A DNA stretch of 64,000 nucleotides from Kribbella caucasensis (GCF_004361855.1 NZ_SNWQ01000022.1:1-64000); one strand, 5' to 3'. Shown: positions 8,393 through 19,177, counted from the stretch's first letter. Notes: generated from the letters alone by a model not told the origin. Numbers and translations: made by a program.

Positions 8393-9333
8393 TCGACTTT
8401 CGCTACCACATCGTCTCGATCGTGGCGATCTTCTTCGCACTCGGCGCCGGCGTGGTGCTCGGCGCCGGCCCGCTGAAGGGCACCGGCAGTGAGATCGTCC
8501 AGAGCCAGGCCGACCGGGACCGGGCCGCGCTCGAGGACGCCCGGGCCGAGCTGATCGAGGTCAAGGCACTGGACAAGTACCGCGACGACTACGTGGCCAA
8601 GGTGACCGCCGGGCTGACCGACGGCAAGCTGACCGGCAAGAAGGTCGCGATCGTGACGATGCCGTCCGCCGACGGCGACATGACCAACGCGGTGTCCGAC
8701 GCGATCGAGAAGGCCGGCGCGCAGGTGACCACCCGGGTCTCGCTGGACAGCAAGCTGTTCGACCCCGGTCAGCGCCAGCTGGTCGAGCCGCTGGTGAACG
8801 AGCTCGTCACCGCGGACGTCACGTTCCCGAGCGACAGTACGACGTACCAGCGGGCCGGCCTGATCCTGGCCCGCGGCATCGTCGCCCGCGAGGAGGGCAA
8901 GACGCTGGACTCGGAGTCCACCAAGATCCTCAGCGGGCTGACCGATTCGAAGCTGCTGTCGCTGAAGCCGACGCCGAAGGACCGGGCCAGCCTGGTCGTC
9001 GTGATCGCCGCTAAGCCGCCGACCCCGGCCCCGGACAACTCGTCGTACGACGACGCGGTGAACTTCATCACCGGGCTCGACCTCGGCAGCGCCGGTTCGG
9101 TGGTCGCGGGCAATCCGGACAGCGCGCAGAACGGCGGCCTGGTGAAGGCTCTGCGCGGCAACTCCGACGCGACCGAGGTCGTCTCGTCCGTGGACGTCGC
9201 GAACATGCCGAGCGGGCAGGCGACCGTCGTCTTCGCGCTGGTCGAGCAGACCGGCGGCAAGGCCGGGCAGTACGGCGGCGTGGACGCGAAGAACGGGGTC
9301 GCCCCGTCCGCGGTGCAGGCGAAGGAGAACTGA
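8389..9333 (+). CDS. steB: SteB / MctB-like membrane-anchored protein
   Basis: A 314-aa protein of the copper transporter MctB family (DUF3186), the SteB partner of SteA. An N-terminal membrane helix (HIVSIVAIFFALGAGVVLGAG, described as residues 6-26) is followed by a coiled coil (ADRDRAALEDARAELIEVKA) and an extracytoplasmic alpha/beta domain. Mycobacterial MctB affects copper levels, whereas the steA neighbourhood argues for cell separation; the SteB role is the better call. The GTG start at 8389 overlaps the steA stop, and the stop overlaps the next ATG by one base. Confidence 0.9.
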   Translation: MIDFRYHIVSIVAIFFALGAGVVLGAGPLKGTGSEIVQSQADRDRAALEDARAELIEVKALDKYRDDYVAKVTAGLTDGKLTGKKVAIVTMPSADGDMTNAVSDAIEKAGAQVTTRVSLDSKLFDPGQRQLVEPLVNELVTADVTFPSDSTTYQRAGLILARGIVAREEGKTLDSESTKILSGLTDSKLLSLKPTPKDRASLVVVIAAKPPTPAPDNSSYDDAVNFITGLDLGSAGSVVAGNPDSAQNGGLVKALRGNSDATEVVSSVDVANMPSGQATVVFALVEQTGGKAGQYGGVDAKNGVAPSAVQAKEN

Positions 9334-10145
9334 TGGGCTTCCTCGGTGCTGTGGTCGCGGCTGCGGCCACGGCGGGACTCGAACGGGCCGCTGCGAAGCT
9401 GCCTAAGGAGAAGCGCGAACCTTTCGAGCGGACAAACCATCGCGGTGAGACGGTCACGCTGCTCGAAGGACCGGTCGCCGTTATCGGCGCGCTCGCTGGT
9501 GTCGCGGCGGGTGGTTCTGACGGTCGGGTGAAGGCCGCTGCCCTGCTGGCTGGGTCTGTATCGGGTGCCGTCGGCGCGTATGACGATCTGGCGGGAACGA
9601 CTGATACCAAGGGATTCCGGGGTCATCTCTCGGCTCTTCGCCGCGGTGAGGTGACCAGCGGGGCGGTGAAAATCCTTGGCGTCGGCGCGGCTGGGTTGGC
9701 GGCTGCGGCTTTGTTGCCTCGTCGCTCCAAGGGGGTAGGTGCGGTCGCCGGGATCGTTGCCGACGGCGCCTTGATCGCCGGTGCGGCGAACCTCGCGAAT
9801 CTGCTGGATCTCCGTCCGGGCCGGGCGCTGAAGGCCGTCACCGCGGTGAGCGCACCGGTCGCTCTGACCGGAAGTGGTCCCGCCGCAGCGGTCGTCGGCG
9901 CGGCGGCCGCAGCGGCTCCGTCGGACCTGGGCGAGCGATCGATGCTGGGAGACTGCGGTGCCAACGGACTCGGCGCGATCACCGGTACTGCGCTGGCGGC
10001 GTCGCTGCCGCGTCCGCTCAAGGTGCTGGCGCTCGGTGCGGTGGTGGCGCTCAACCTGGCCAGTGAGAAGGTCAGCTTCACCAAGGTGATCGCCGGGAAC
10101 CCGGTGCTGGACAAGATCGACCAGTGGGGCCGACGACCCAGGTGA
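9333..10145 (+). CDS. Short MraY/WecA-like polyprenyl-phosphate sugar transferase homologue
   Basis: A 270-aa, Ala/Gly-rich, multi-helix membrane protein. Motifs of the MraY/WecA superfamily are recognisable though altered: YDDLAG with the Asp pair near residue 83, NLANLLDLRPGRALK near 150-164 (family NxxNxxDGxxG), and GDCGANG near 209-215 (family GDxGS). Family members usually have about 320-360 residues and ten helices, so this one is short. Transfer of a sugar phosphate to a lipid carrier is possible but unproven. The ATG overlaps the steB stop (TGATG). It lies between SteB and a MurJ-like flippase, which supports an envelope role. Confidence 0.75.
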   Translation: MGFLGAVVAAAATAGLERAAAKLPKEKREPFERTNHRGETVTLLEGPVAVIGALAGVAAGGSDGRVKAAALLAGSVSGAVGAYDDLAGTTDTKGFRGHLSALRRGEVTSGAVKILGVGAAGLAAAALLPRRSKGVGAVAGIVADGALIAGAANLANLLDLRPGRALKAVTAVSAPVALTGSGPAAAVVGAAAAAAPSDLGERSMLGDCGANGLGAITGTALAASLPRPLKVLALGAVVALNLASEKVSFTKVIAGNPVLDKIDQWGRRPR

Positions 10146-10198
10146 GCGGGCCGGCTTCAGCCCAGCCGCTTCTCCAGCCCCGATGAGGTGAGCGGACT

Positions 10199-11812
10199 GT
10201 GAGCACAGGTGGCCGGGTCGCTCGGGCGGCCTTACTGGTCGCCGGGGTGACCGTGCTGGCTCGGGTCGTTGGGTTCGGCCGGTGGCTGGTCTTCTCGAAA
10301 ACGGTCGGCGCGGGGTGTCTGGCCGAGGCGTACGCGACGGCGAACCAGTTGCCGAACGTGCTGTTCGAGATCGTCGTCGGTGGTGCGCTGGCCGGTGCGG
10401 TGATCCCGGTGCTGGCCGGTCCGGTGGCTCGTGGCGATCGGGCCGCGCAGGGGCGGATCATCGGTGCGCTGCTGACCTGGTCCGTGGTGTTGCTGGCCCC
10501 GTTCGCCTTGCTGGCTTGGCTTTTGGCCTCGCAGTACACGTCGGCCATGCTTGACGCGGGGCCGGAGTGCGGTGGGTCCGCGGAGACGGCGACGCGGATG
10601 CTGGTGATCTTCGTACCGCAGGTGTTCGGGTATGCGGTGGCGGTGATCGCGACCGCCGTACTGCAGTCGCACCACCGGTTCGCGGCCGGTGCGCTGGCGC
10701 CGTTGGTGTCCAGTGTGGTTGTCATCGGCACCTACCTGATCTTCGCCGCGCAGGCTCCGCGTGCGGATGAGGCGTCGCGGTCGGCAGCCGATCTGCTGGC
10801 CTGGGGAACGACTGCCGGTGTGGCGGCTCTGGCGCTCACCGTCCTGCTGCCGATGCTGGCCTTGCGCATCCCTGTGCGGCCGACCTTCCGGTTGGATCCT
10901 GGTGTCGGCCCGGTACTGCGCCGGCTGGCTCTGGCCGGTCTCGCGGTACTGGTGGCGCAGCAGCTCGCGTTCCTCGCCGCGACCTACCTGGCGAACCATC
11001 GGGGCATCCCGGGCAGCATCGCCGTCTACACGTGGGCCAACGCGGTCTACGTGCTGCCGTACGCCGTACTGGCCGTGCCGATCACGACTGCGGTCTTTCC
11101 GCGGCTCGCGGCTGCCTTTGAGGCTCGGGACACGGCAGGCTTCGAGCTGTTTGCTTCGACCTCCACGCGGGCCGTCATGCTGGCCGGGGGAGCTGGGGCT
11201 GCGTTGCTGGTCGGTACTGCGGTGCCCGTGGCGCGGGTCTTCGCGTACGACGACGGGCGGGTGCAAGAGGCGCAGGCGTCGTCCCTGGTGGACGGACTGT
11301 TTGCCTTCGCGCCGGCCCTGATCGGATTCGCTGTGCTCATGCACGTCGGCAGAGTGCTCTACGCACGCCAGGCAGGGCGCAGCGTCGCAGTGGTCACCGG
11401 TACGGCGTGGTTGGTGGTGGCCGCGGTCGGCTTCCTGCTGTCGCTGCGGTGGGACGGCGGTGGTGTGGTCTTCGCCCTGGCCGCGGCGATGTCGGTCGGG
11501 ATGCTCGCCGGAGCGGTCGTACTCCTGGTCGTCCTGCGTCGCGCGGCCGGACCTGCTGTGCTCAGTGGGCTTCCGCGGGCAACGGTCGCCGCTCTGGTTG
11601 GTGCGGTGCTTGCTGCAGCAGTCGGCTGGTTCATCTCGCTGCCGTCCGGTGACGGAAGTTGGGGCAGTGGACTGGTGTTCTCGGTCCTGTCCGGGTTGGC
11701 TGTGGTGATCGTGTACGCCGGTGTCGTGGTCGCCCTGGATCGGCAGGACGCCCGAGCCCTGTTGCGCCGGGGCGTGCCGACAAGTGCTGTTACTGGAGAG
11801 GAGAAGCGATGA
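10199..11812 (+). CDS. MurJ/MviN-like lipid flippase
   Basis: A 537-aa polytopic membrane protein of the MviN/MurJ (MOP) superfamily, with the typical N-terminus (ARVVGFGRWLVFSKTVGAG) and PNVLFEIVVGGALAGA motif. It should flip a lipid-linked sugar intermediate across the membrane. It is probably not the main MurJ, since actinobacteria usually carry a larger MurJ near the chromosome end; its place after an MraY-like gene and before a glycosyltransferase suggests a dedicated cargo. The GTG start at 10199 follows GATGAGGTGAGCGG. It overlaps the next gene by ATGA. Confidence 0.88.
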   Translation: MSTGGRVARAALLVAGVTVLARVVGFGRWLVFSKTVGAGCLAEAYATANQLPNVLFEIVVGGALAGAVIPVLAGPVARGDRAAQGRIIGALLTWSVVLLAPFALLAWLLASQYTSAMLDAGPECGGSAETATRMLVIFVPQVFGYAVAVIATAVLQSHHRFAAGALAPLVSSVVVIGTYLIFAAQAPRADEASRSAADLLAWGTTAGVAALALTVLLPMLALRIPVRPTFRLDPGVGPVLRRLALAGLAVLVAQQLAFLAATYLANHRGIPGSIAVYTWANAVYVLPYAVLAVPITTAVFPRLAAAFEARDTAGFELFASTSTRAVMLAGGAGAALLVGTAVPVARVFAYDDGRVQEAQASSLVDGLFAFAPALIGFAVLMHVGRVLYARQAGRSVAVVTGTAWLVVAAVGFLLSLRWDGGGVVFALAAAMSVGMLAGAVVLLVVLRRAAGPAVLSGLPRATVAALVGAVLAAAVGWFISLPSGDGSWGSGLVFSVLSGLAVVIVYAGVVVALDRQDARALLRRGVPTSAVTGEEKR

Positions 11813-12834
11813 GGATCGGCCTGCTGCTGGCGGAGTCCCGGGGCGGGATCGGTCAGCACGTCGCCTCGCTGGTGCCGCGCTACCTGAACGCCGGCCACGA
11901 GGTGCTCGTGTGCGCACCGCCGGGCACAGCCGACCACTTCGACTTCAGCGGCGCCACTGTGGTCGGTCAGGCCGTAGGGCTGCGTGGATCCGACGTGGTG
12001 CACGCACACGGCTACCGGGCCGGGATGACCGCTCTGCGCGACCGGTCGCACCTCCGGCCGCTCGTGGTCACCTGGCATAACGCGGTCATCACCAGCGGTC
12101 CCCGGGGACTGGTGATGCGGCTCGGGCAGCGGTTGGTGGCCAGGGGAGCTGACCTGACCCTCGGGGCATCGTCCGACCTGGTCGAGCTGGCCCGGAGCCT
12201 CGGCGCTCGGCAGGCCAGGTTGGCGCCGGTTGCCGCGCCTGCGATCCCTGAGGTCCGCAAGCCGTCCGCGGCTGTGCGGGAGGAGTTGGGGATCGGGGAT
12301 GCCCCCCTCGTACTGACTGTGGGTCGTCTGGCGCCGCAGAAGGACTACCCGACGCTACTGTCCGTGGCCGCGGACGTTGCGAGGGGCAACCCCGAGGCAG
12401 TGTTCGCCGTGGTGGGTGACGGACCGCTGCGGGACAACCTGCAGGCGCGGATCGATGCGGAGAACCTCCCCGTACGACTCCTGGGCCACCGGGACGACGT
12501 ACCGGATCTCTTGGGGGCGGCTGACGTGTTCCTGCTCACGTCTCACTGGGAGGCGCGGGCTCTGGTGCTGCAGGAGGCCCTCCAGGTCGGCGTACCGGTG
12601 GTGGCGACCGCTGTCGGGGGAGTGCCCGAGTTGGTCGGCGACAGCGCGGTACTGGCGTTTCCAGGCGATGCGGGCGGCCTGGCGGACGGCGTACGGAAGG
12701 TGCTGGCTGATCCGGAGGCCGCGGCCGCTATGCGGACAGAAGGACTGCAGTTGGCCGCTGGATGGCCGGACGAGGACACGGTGGCGAAGAATCTGCTCGA
12801 TATCTACGCGGGTCTCGTCGCGACCAGTGCTTGA
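11809..12834 (+). CDS. GT4-type glycosyltransferase
   Basis: A 341-aa GT-B fold glycosyltransferase. The C-terminal glycosyltransferase family 1/4 domain is clear: LTVGRLAPQKDYPTLL, VVGDGPLR, LLGHRDDVPDLLGAADVFLLTS and the donor-binding EALQVGVPVVATAVGGVPEL region. The N-terminus is a shorter Rossmann half. Donor and acceptor are unknown; as last gene of the SteA-SteB-MraY-like-MurJ-like cassette it probably builds an envelope glycan on the cytoplasmic face. The ATG at 11809 overlaps the flippase stop (ATGA) and is preceded by GGAGAGGAG. Confidence 0.92.
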   Translation: MRIGLLLAESRGGIGQHVASLVPRYLNAGHEVLVCAPPGTADHFDFSGATVVGQAVGLRGSDVVHAHGYRAGMTALRDRSHLRPLVVTWHNAVITSGPRGLVMRLGQRLVARGADLTLGASSDLVELARSLGARQARLAPVAAPAIPEVRKPSAAVREELGIGDAPLVLTVGRLAPQKDYPTLLSVAADVARGNPEAVFAVVGDGPLRDNLQARIDAENLPVRLLGHRDDVPDLLGAADVFLLTSHWEARALVLQEALQVGVPVVATAVGGVPELVGDSAVLAFPGDAGGLADGVRKVLADPEAAAAMRTEGLQLAAGWPDEDTVAKNLLDIYAGLVATSA

Positions 12835-12841
12835 CAGCAGG

Positions 12842-12847
12842 TAGGCT
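12842..12847 (+). promoter_or_regulatory. Candidate -10 element for a leaderless pyrG transcript
   Basis: TAGGCT ends 8 bp before the pyrG GTG, and no ribosome-binding site precedes that codon except a weak GAAGG. This spacing places the transcription start at or next to the GTG, so the mRNA would be leaderless. Confidence 0.5.
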
Positions 12848-12855
12848 GAAGGCCC

Positions 12856-14600
<1,745 letters not shown>

Positions 14601-14604
<4 letters not shown>

Positions 14605-15254
14605 CGGATCGGCCGGAGCTCCGGTACGGTTCAGGACTCGCCGACGAGCGCGAGTCCTGGCCGGTACTGGACTCGTCGACCGTGCACGAGACCGGCCGGG
14701 TGATCTCGGTACGCCGGGATCACGTGTCGCCGCCGAACGGGGGTGAGACCTTCACCCGTGACGTCGTGGTCCACCCCGGCGCGGTCGGCGTGGTCGCGCT
14801 GGACGGGGAGGACCGGATGCTGCTGGTCCGCCAGTACCGTCATCCGGTGGGTTATCGGCTGTTGGAGCCGCCCGCCGGGTTGCTCGACGTACAGGGCGAG
14901 GCGTACCGGATCGGTGCCGAACGCGAACTCTGGGAAGAAGCCGCCACCAAGGCCGCCGACTGGCGCATCCTAGTCGACGCGTTCACCTCACCCGGTCTGA
15001 CCAGCGAGGCGGTCCGCATCTTCCTCGCCCGAGACCTGTCGGCGGCAGACGAAACCTACGACCGCCTCCACGAGGAAGCCGACATGGAAACGGTCTGGGC
15101 TCCCTTGGAAGACGTGGTCAAGGCGGTACTGGCGGGCGACCTCCACAACCCCGTCCTGGTGATGGGCTCCCTCGCAGCCTGGACCGCCCTCCACGGCAAA
15201 GGCTTCGACGCCCTCCGCCCCGCCGACTCCCCCTGGCCCGCCAAAGACAGCTGA
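14601..15254 (+). CDS. Nudix hydrolase, ADP-ribose pyrophosphatase type
   Basis: A 217-aa Nudix hydrolase resembling the ADP-ribose pyrophosphatases found next to pyrG in actinobacteria. The Nudix box reads GLLDVQGE-x7-RELWEEAAT: the metal-binding E-x7-RE-xx-EE core is kept, but the usual final Gly of the box (EExG) is Ala. That substitution may alter the loop but should not remove metal binding. It should hydrolyse ADP-ribose or a related NDP-sugar. The ATG at 14601 overlaps the pyrG stop (ATGA). Confidence 0.92.
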
Positions 15255-15285
15255 GCTGTTTTGGGTTGGGTGGGATCATCTGGGG

Positions 15286-16059
15286 GTGAGCACAGCGCGG
15301 CAGCCGGAGGTGCGGCGCCGGGTTCTGGGGGGGGAGGTTTGGCTGGTTCTTGCGCTGTCGCTCGGCGCGTCCGCGGTGGCCGCATCCATCACCTTCATCG
15401 GTGTGCTCACCTCGGGCCAGGGGTTGAGCAGCCAGACGGCCGTGATCGTGGGTTCGCGGGCGCCGGGGCGTCCGTGGCTGAACCTCGCCTGGCAGCTGTT
15501 CGCGCTGGTGAGGGCGCTGGTACCGGTCGCGTTGGTCGCGCATCTGATGGCTCGTGGTGGTGAGTCGCTTCGGACGTTGGGATTCGACCTGCGCGACCGC
15601 AGACGTGACCTGATCCGCGGGACCGTCATTGCCGCCTGTGTCGGCGGGGCCGGCCTGGCGTTCTACCTCGCCGCGTACGCGTCCGGCGTCAACCTGACCG
15701 TCGATCCCGCGCAACTCCCGGGCGCTTGGTGGCGGATCCCGGTCCTCATCGCCGTCGCGGTACAGAACGCCATGCTCGAGGAGGTCATCGTCCTCGGCTA
15801 TCTCAACCGGCGGCTGGACCAACTGGGGTGGTCGACCGCTCGCAGTACCACGGCCAGCGCGGTACTGCGCGGGTCGTACCACCTGTACCAGGGACTCGGT
15901 GGCTTCGCCGGCAACGTGGTGATGGGCGTCCTCTTCTGCCACCTGTACCGCCGGTGGGGACGGGTGATGCCGCTGGTCGTCGCCCACACCCTGATCGACA
16001 CCGCCGCCCTGATCGGCGCCACCTACCTCATCGGCAAGGTCGGCTGGCTCCCCGGCTGA
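15286..16059 (+). CDS. CPBP (CAAX) family intramembrane protease
   Basis: A 257-aa polytopic membrane protein of the CPBP/Abi glutamic protease family. Motif 1 is the Glu pair 165-166 in MLEEVIVLGYL; the Arg normally found four residues after it (EExxxR) is Leu, a variant often seen in actinobacteria. Motif 2 contains His199 (GSYHLYQG) and motif 3 His234 (VVAHTLID). Substrate is unknown; roles include peptide maturation and stress or bacteriocin immunity. The GTG at 15286 is 31 bp after the Nudix stop; a GATCAT box lies six bases before it. Confidence 0.9.
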   Translation: MSTARQPEVRRRVLGGEVWLVLALSLGASAVAASITFIGVLTSGQGLSSQTAVIVGSRAPGRPWLNLAWQLFALVRALVPVALVAHLMARGGESLRTLGFDLRDRRRDLIRGTVIAACVGGAGLAFYLAAYASGVNLTVDPAQLPGAWWRIPVLIAVAVQNAMLEEVIVLGYLNRRLDQLGWSTARSTTASAVLRGSYHLYQGLGGFAGNVVMGVLFCHLYRRWGRVMPLVVAHTLIDTAALIGATYLIGKVGWLPG

Positions 16060-16073
16060 ACGGCGAACCCGGG

Positions 16074-16844
16074 TCAGCCGAACAGGTACTGGTTGGCGAT
16101 GTCGATCATGGCGGGGGCGCGGTAGTCGGGGTAGCGATCGACGATGGCCTTCTTGTAGGCCTCGCCGTCGTCGCCGAGAAGTTCGCGGGCGTCCATCAAG
16201 TACTGCGACAGCTCGGCGTACACGCTTCGGTTCGCGGGCAGGCCGTGTCCGGCCAGGATGATGTCGTACGCCGGGTCGGCGGCGAGCCGGTCGATGGCGG
16301 ACTGCCAGCCGGTGATGTCGTTGTTGCCGAGGAACAGGTGTGTGCGGTTGAAGACGAGGTCCTGGGCAACCAGCACACCCTGTTCGGGGAGGCGGATGAC
16401 CAGTTCGTCCGAAGCCTCACCACCGGAGTGTGCCTCGAAGACGAACGGCACCCCGTCGATGACCTCGGTACCCGGCTCGATGACGTGAGTCGGCGTGAAG
16501 TCGGCGACGGGGATGACCGTACCGCCCGGGTCCTGGCCGTCGCCTTGGGCAACGATCTGGTCCCGCACCACGGCCAGCGCGTGGACGGGTGCGCCGAAGC
16601 GGGCCGCGCCGTGGAAGTGGTCGGGGTGCGCGTGGCTGATCACCACCCGGTCGAGAGGCTTGCCCAGACCCTTCGCGTACGCCACCACCTCGTCGGCGTA
16701 CCCGAGGGCGTACTGCGCGTCGACCGCGATGACGCGACCGGGTGTCTCGATGAGTTGCGTGGTGACGTTCAGGCTGTCGTCGGGCGACATGTAGCTGTGG
16801 ACCCGGACCGGGCCGGCGTCGATGACGGTGATGGTGCCGTTCAT
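16074..16844 (-). CDS. MBL-fold metallohydrolase
   Basis: A 256-aa metallo-beta-lactamase-fold hydrolase with the zinc motif HAHPDH at 71-76 and further ligand candidates in AGHGLP near residue 203. It lacks a signal peptide. Its fold family includes glyoxalase II, lactonases and quinone or aryl hydrolases, so the substrate cannot be stated. The ATG at 16844 has GAGGGAAGAACC upstream. It is convergent with the CPBP gene (15 bp apart) and divergent from an AraC-type regulator 98 bp away, which probably controls it. Confidence 0.88.
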   Translation of the reverse strand: MNGTITVIDAGPVRVHSYMSPDDSLNVTTQLIETPGRVIAVDAQYALGYADEVVAYAKGLGKPLDRVVISHAHPDHFHGAARFGAPVHALAVVRDQIVAQGDGQDPGGTVIPVADFTPTHVIEPGTEVIDGVPFVFEAHSGGEASDELVIRLPEQGVLVAQDLVFNRTHLFLGNNDITGWQSAIDRLAADPAYDIILAGHGLPANRSVYAELSQYLMDARELLGDDGEAYKKAIVDRYPDYRAPAMIDIANQYLFG

Positions 16845-16942
16845 GGTTCTTCCCTCATGGTCTCTTGGCGACCCCTCGTCGCCGTACACCATTCAGCATC
16901 CCTGTGAATACGCGGGCCGACGAGGTACGCTGCCAACCACCA

Positions 16943-17818
16943 ATGGTCAAAAACGGACATCCGATCCCTGGGTTCGGATTCAGCGCGGAGAGTGCGCGGG
17001 TCCCCGGTTTCGAGGTGATGGACCTCGCCGAGGTGCACCGGCGCATCCCCGACGGCCGTCTGCAGCGCGTCCACCGGACCGACTTCCACAGCTTCTTCCT
17101 GATCACCGGGGGCAGCGGAGAACACGTCGTCGACTTCGTGAGCTACCCCTGCCGCCCCGGCACTCTGTTGTGGGTCAGGCCGGGGCAGGTCCAGCGCTTC
17201 GACCAGGCCGGCCGGATGGACGGCCGGCACCTCCTGTTCACCGCTGCCTTCCCACCCGAGTTCAGCGCCGCTGATCGCCTGGTCGCGGACTGGTCAGGCG
17301 TCACCTGCTGGCAGCTGGGCACCAGCCGGGACTACGCGACCGCGGCCGGTCTCTTCGCCCAGCTCAGCGCTGAGTACAGCCGCCCGTCCGGGACCGTGTC
17401 GCGGGAGATCCTCCAGTTCCTGCTGGCCACCTTGATGCTGCAGATCGACCGGCTGTCCGACGCCGGCGGTGACGGGCCGCGCCAGGATGCCCGCCAGGTG
17501 TACGCCCGCTTCCGCACCGAGCTGGAACGCTCCTACCTGCACACCCGCCGAGCCGAGGACTACGCCGCGAAGCTCGGCTACACGGTCAAGACCCTCACCC
17601 GCGCATGCCAGGAGGCGACCGGGCAGTCGATGAAAGGGGTCATCGATGCCCGCGTCGCCCTCCAGGCCCAGCGGCTGCTCGCCCACACCGACGACCCCGT
17701 CGCCGCGATCGCCCGCCACCTCGGCTTCTCCGAACCCACCAACTTCGGCAAGTTCTTCACCCGCCACACCGGCAGCACCCCAGGCGAATTCCGCCGCATC
17801 CAACGGGCCGAGGTGTGA
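16943..17818 (+). CDS. AraC family transcriptional regulator
   Basis: A 291-aa regulator. An N-terminal cupin-like sensing domain (residues about 20-130: HSFFLITGGSGEH) is followed by two AraC helix-turn-helix segments in the last 100 residues (AAKLGYTVKTLTRAC and VAAIARHLGFSEPTNFGKFF). The ATG at 16943 is chosen; a TTG 78 bp upstream is in frame but would extend over the divergent promoter region. A TACGCT box lies 11 bp before the ATG. It is divergent from the MBL hydrolase and probably responds to that enzyme's substrate. Confidence 0.9.
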   Translation: MVKNGHPIPGFGFSAESARVPGFEVMDLAEVHRRIPDGRLQRVHRTDFHSFFLITGGSGEHVVDFVSYPCRPGTLLWVRPGQVQRFDQAGRMDGRHLLFTAAFPPEFSAADRLVADWSGVTCWQLGTSRDYATAAGLFAQLSAEYSRPSGTVSREILQFLLATLMLQIDRLSDAGGDGPRQDARQVYARFRTELERSYLHTRRAEDYAAKLGYTVKTLTRACQEATGQSMKGVIDARVALQAQRLLAHTDDPVAAIARHLGFSEPTNFGKFFTRHTGSTPGEFRRIQRAEV

Positions 17819-17851
17819 CCGCCGAGCGGATATGCGTGGTGCGGGGGGAGG

Positions 17852-18997
17852 TCAGCGGCCGACGGGGGAGAGGCCTAGTTGGCGGCCGAGGAGGCCGCGG
17901 GGGCGGCCGCCGAGGCGCTGGGCGATGTCGGCGAGGATCTGGGCCGCCGGGGTGGTCGGGTCGGCCGCGGTGAGCGGCTGGCCGAGGTCGCCGCCGCTGC
18001 GGAGGCGCTCGTCCAGCGGGATCTCGCCGAGCAGCGGGATCGGGTACCCGAGCCGCGCGGACAGCGTCTCCGCGACCCGTACTCCGCCGCCTGTCCCGAA
18101 GATCTCGATCCGGTGCTCCGGACCGCAGTGTGGGCAGGGCAGGAACGACATGTTCTCGATCACGCCCGCGACCCGCTGGTGCACCATCTGCGCCATCGTC
18201 CCGGCCCGCTCGGCCACCTCGGTCGCGGCCTCCTGCGGCGTCGTCACCACGATCACCTCAGCGCTGGTCAGCCGCTGGCCGACCGAGATCGCGATGTCAC
18301 CGGTGCCGGGTGGCAGGTCGAGCAGCAGGACGTCGAGGTCGCCCCAGTACACATCGGCCAGCATCTGCACCAGCGCGCGGTCCAGGATCGGCCCGCGCCA
18401 GGCGACCACCTGGTCGCGCTTCGGCTTCAGCATGCCGATCGAGATCACCTTCACGCCGTGCGCCGGCACCGGCATGATCATGTCCTCGACCGCCGTCGGC
18501 CGCTCGTCCGCGACACCGAGCATGGCCGGCACCGAGTGCCCGTAGATGTCCGCGTCCAGTACGCCGACCGACAGGCCCTTCGCCGCCATCGCGACGGCCA
18601 GGTTCACCGTCACCGACGACTTGCCGACTCCGCCCTTGCCGGATGCGATCGCGAACACCTTGGTCAGCGAGTCCGGCCGGGAGAACGGGATCTCCTTCTC
18701 GGCAACCCCACCGCGCAACTGCGTCTGCAGGGCCGCCCGCTGCTCCGCCGACATCACCCCGAGCTCGATCTCGACCCCGGTGACACCTTCGAGTTTGCTC
18801 ACCGCCGCCGTCGTATCGCGCCGCAACGTGTCCTTCATCGGACACCCCGCGACGGTCAGCAGGATCTTGACCGCGACCACACCGTCGGTCCGTACGACGA
18901 CGGACTCGACCATGCCCAGCTCGGTGATCGGCTTCTTGATCTCAGGATCAAGCACACCGCCAAGCGCAGCGGTCACCTCATCAGTAGTGGGAGCCAT
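17852..18997 (-). CDS. Mrp/ApbC family iron-sulfur carrier ATPase
   Basis: A 381-aa Mrp/NBP35/ApbC-type P-loop ATPase that carries and transfers [4Fe-4S] clusters to apoproteins. The N-terminal FeS assembly P/MIP18 domain (residues 1-85) includes the conserved CPMKD; the ATPase domain has the deviant Walker A GKGGVGKS and the cluster-binding pair CPHC near residue 305. The ATG at 18997 sits six bases after a TAGCCT box, so the transcript is likely leaderless. It is convergent with the AraC gene. Confidence 0.95.
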   Translation of the reverse strand: MAPTTDEVTAALGGVLDPEIKKPITELGMVESVVVRTDGVVAVKILLTVAGCPMKDTLRRDTTAAVSKLEGVTGVEIELGVMSAEQRAALQTQLRGGVAEKEIPFSRPDSLTKVFAIASGKGGVGKSSVTVNLAVAMAAKGLSVGVLDADIYGHSVPAMLGVADERPTAVEDMIMPVPAHGVKVISIGMLKPKRDQVVAWRGPILDRALVQMLADVYWGDLDVLLLDLPPGTGDIAISVGQRLTSAEVIVVTTPQEAATEVAERAGTMAQMVHQRVAGVIENMSFLPCPHCGPEHRIEIFGTGGGVRVAETLSARLGYPIPLLGEIPLDERLRSGGDLGQPLTAADPTTPAAQILADIAQRLGGRPRGLLGRQLGLSPVGR

Positions 18998-19003
18998 ACG
19001 TAC

Positions 19004-19009
19004 AGGCTA
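19004..19009 (-). promoter_or_regulatory. Candidate -10 box of the mrp/apbC gene
   Basis: On the minus strand TAGCCT is followed by six bases (GTACGT) and then the ATG. This geometry implies a leaderless mRNA. The same box and spacing recur before the MgtE-like gene (24946-24951), and with seven bases before corA (45027-45032). Confidence 0.5.
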
Positions 19010-19165
19010 CGTGTTCCACCGCCCCCACCCCACCACGATCCCCTGTGACCTACCCCCGGCAAGGCAACCCTTACCTGCTCCACCCTTTCTGCCGGATCGA
19101 GGGCACCAAGCCGACAGCCCACTGGCCGCATCTTGCCATCGGCGGGCTGAGCTTCCTGGGCTGGT

Positions 19166-19171
19166 TAGTGT
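19166..19171 (+). promoter_or_regulatory. Candidate -10 box of the lipoprotein gene
   Basis: TAGTGT followed by six bases and the GTG start at 19178. No Shine-Dalgarno sequence is present, which fits leaderless translation. Confidence 0.4.
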
Positions 19172-19177
19172 CGTGCG

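Noticed and set aside
10232..11917. 561-codon open frame on the minus strand
   Set aside because: Antisense to the MurJ-like gene; very Arg/Gln/His-rich and without recognisable family features.
12831..12836. TTGACA before pyrG as the -35 of the TAGGCT box
   Set aside because: Spacing to TAGGCT is only 5 bp; it is part of the glycosyltransferase stop region.
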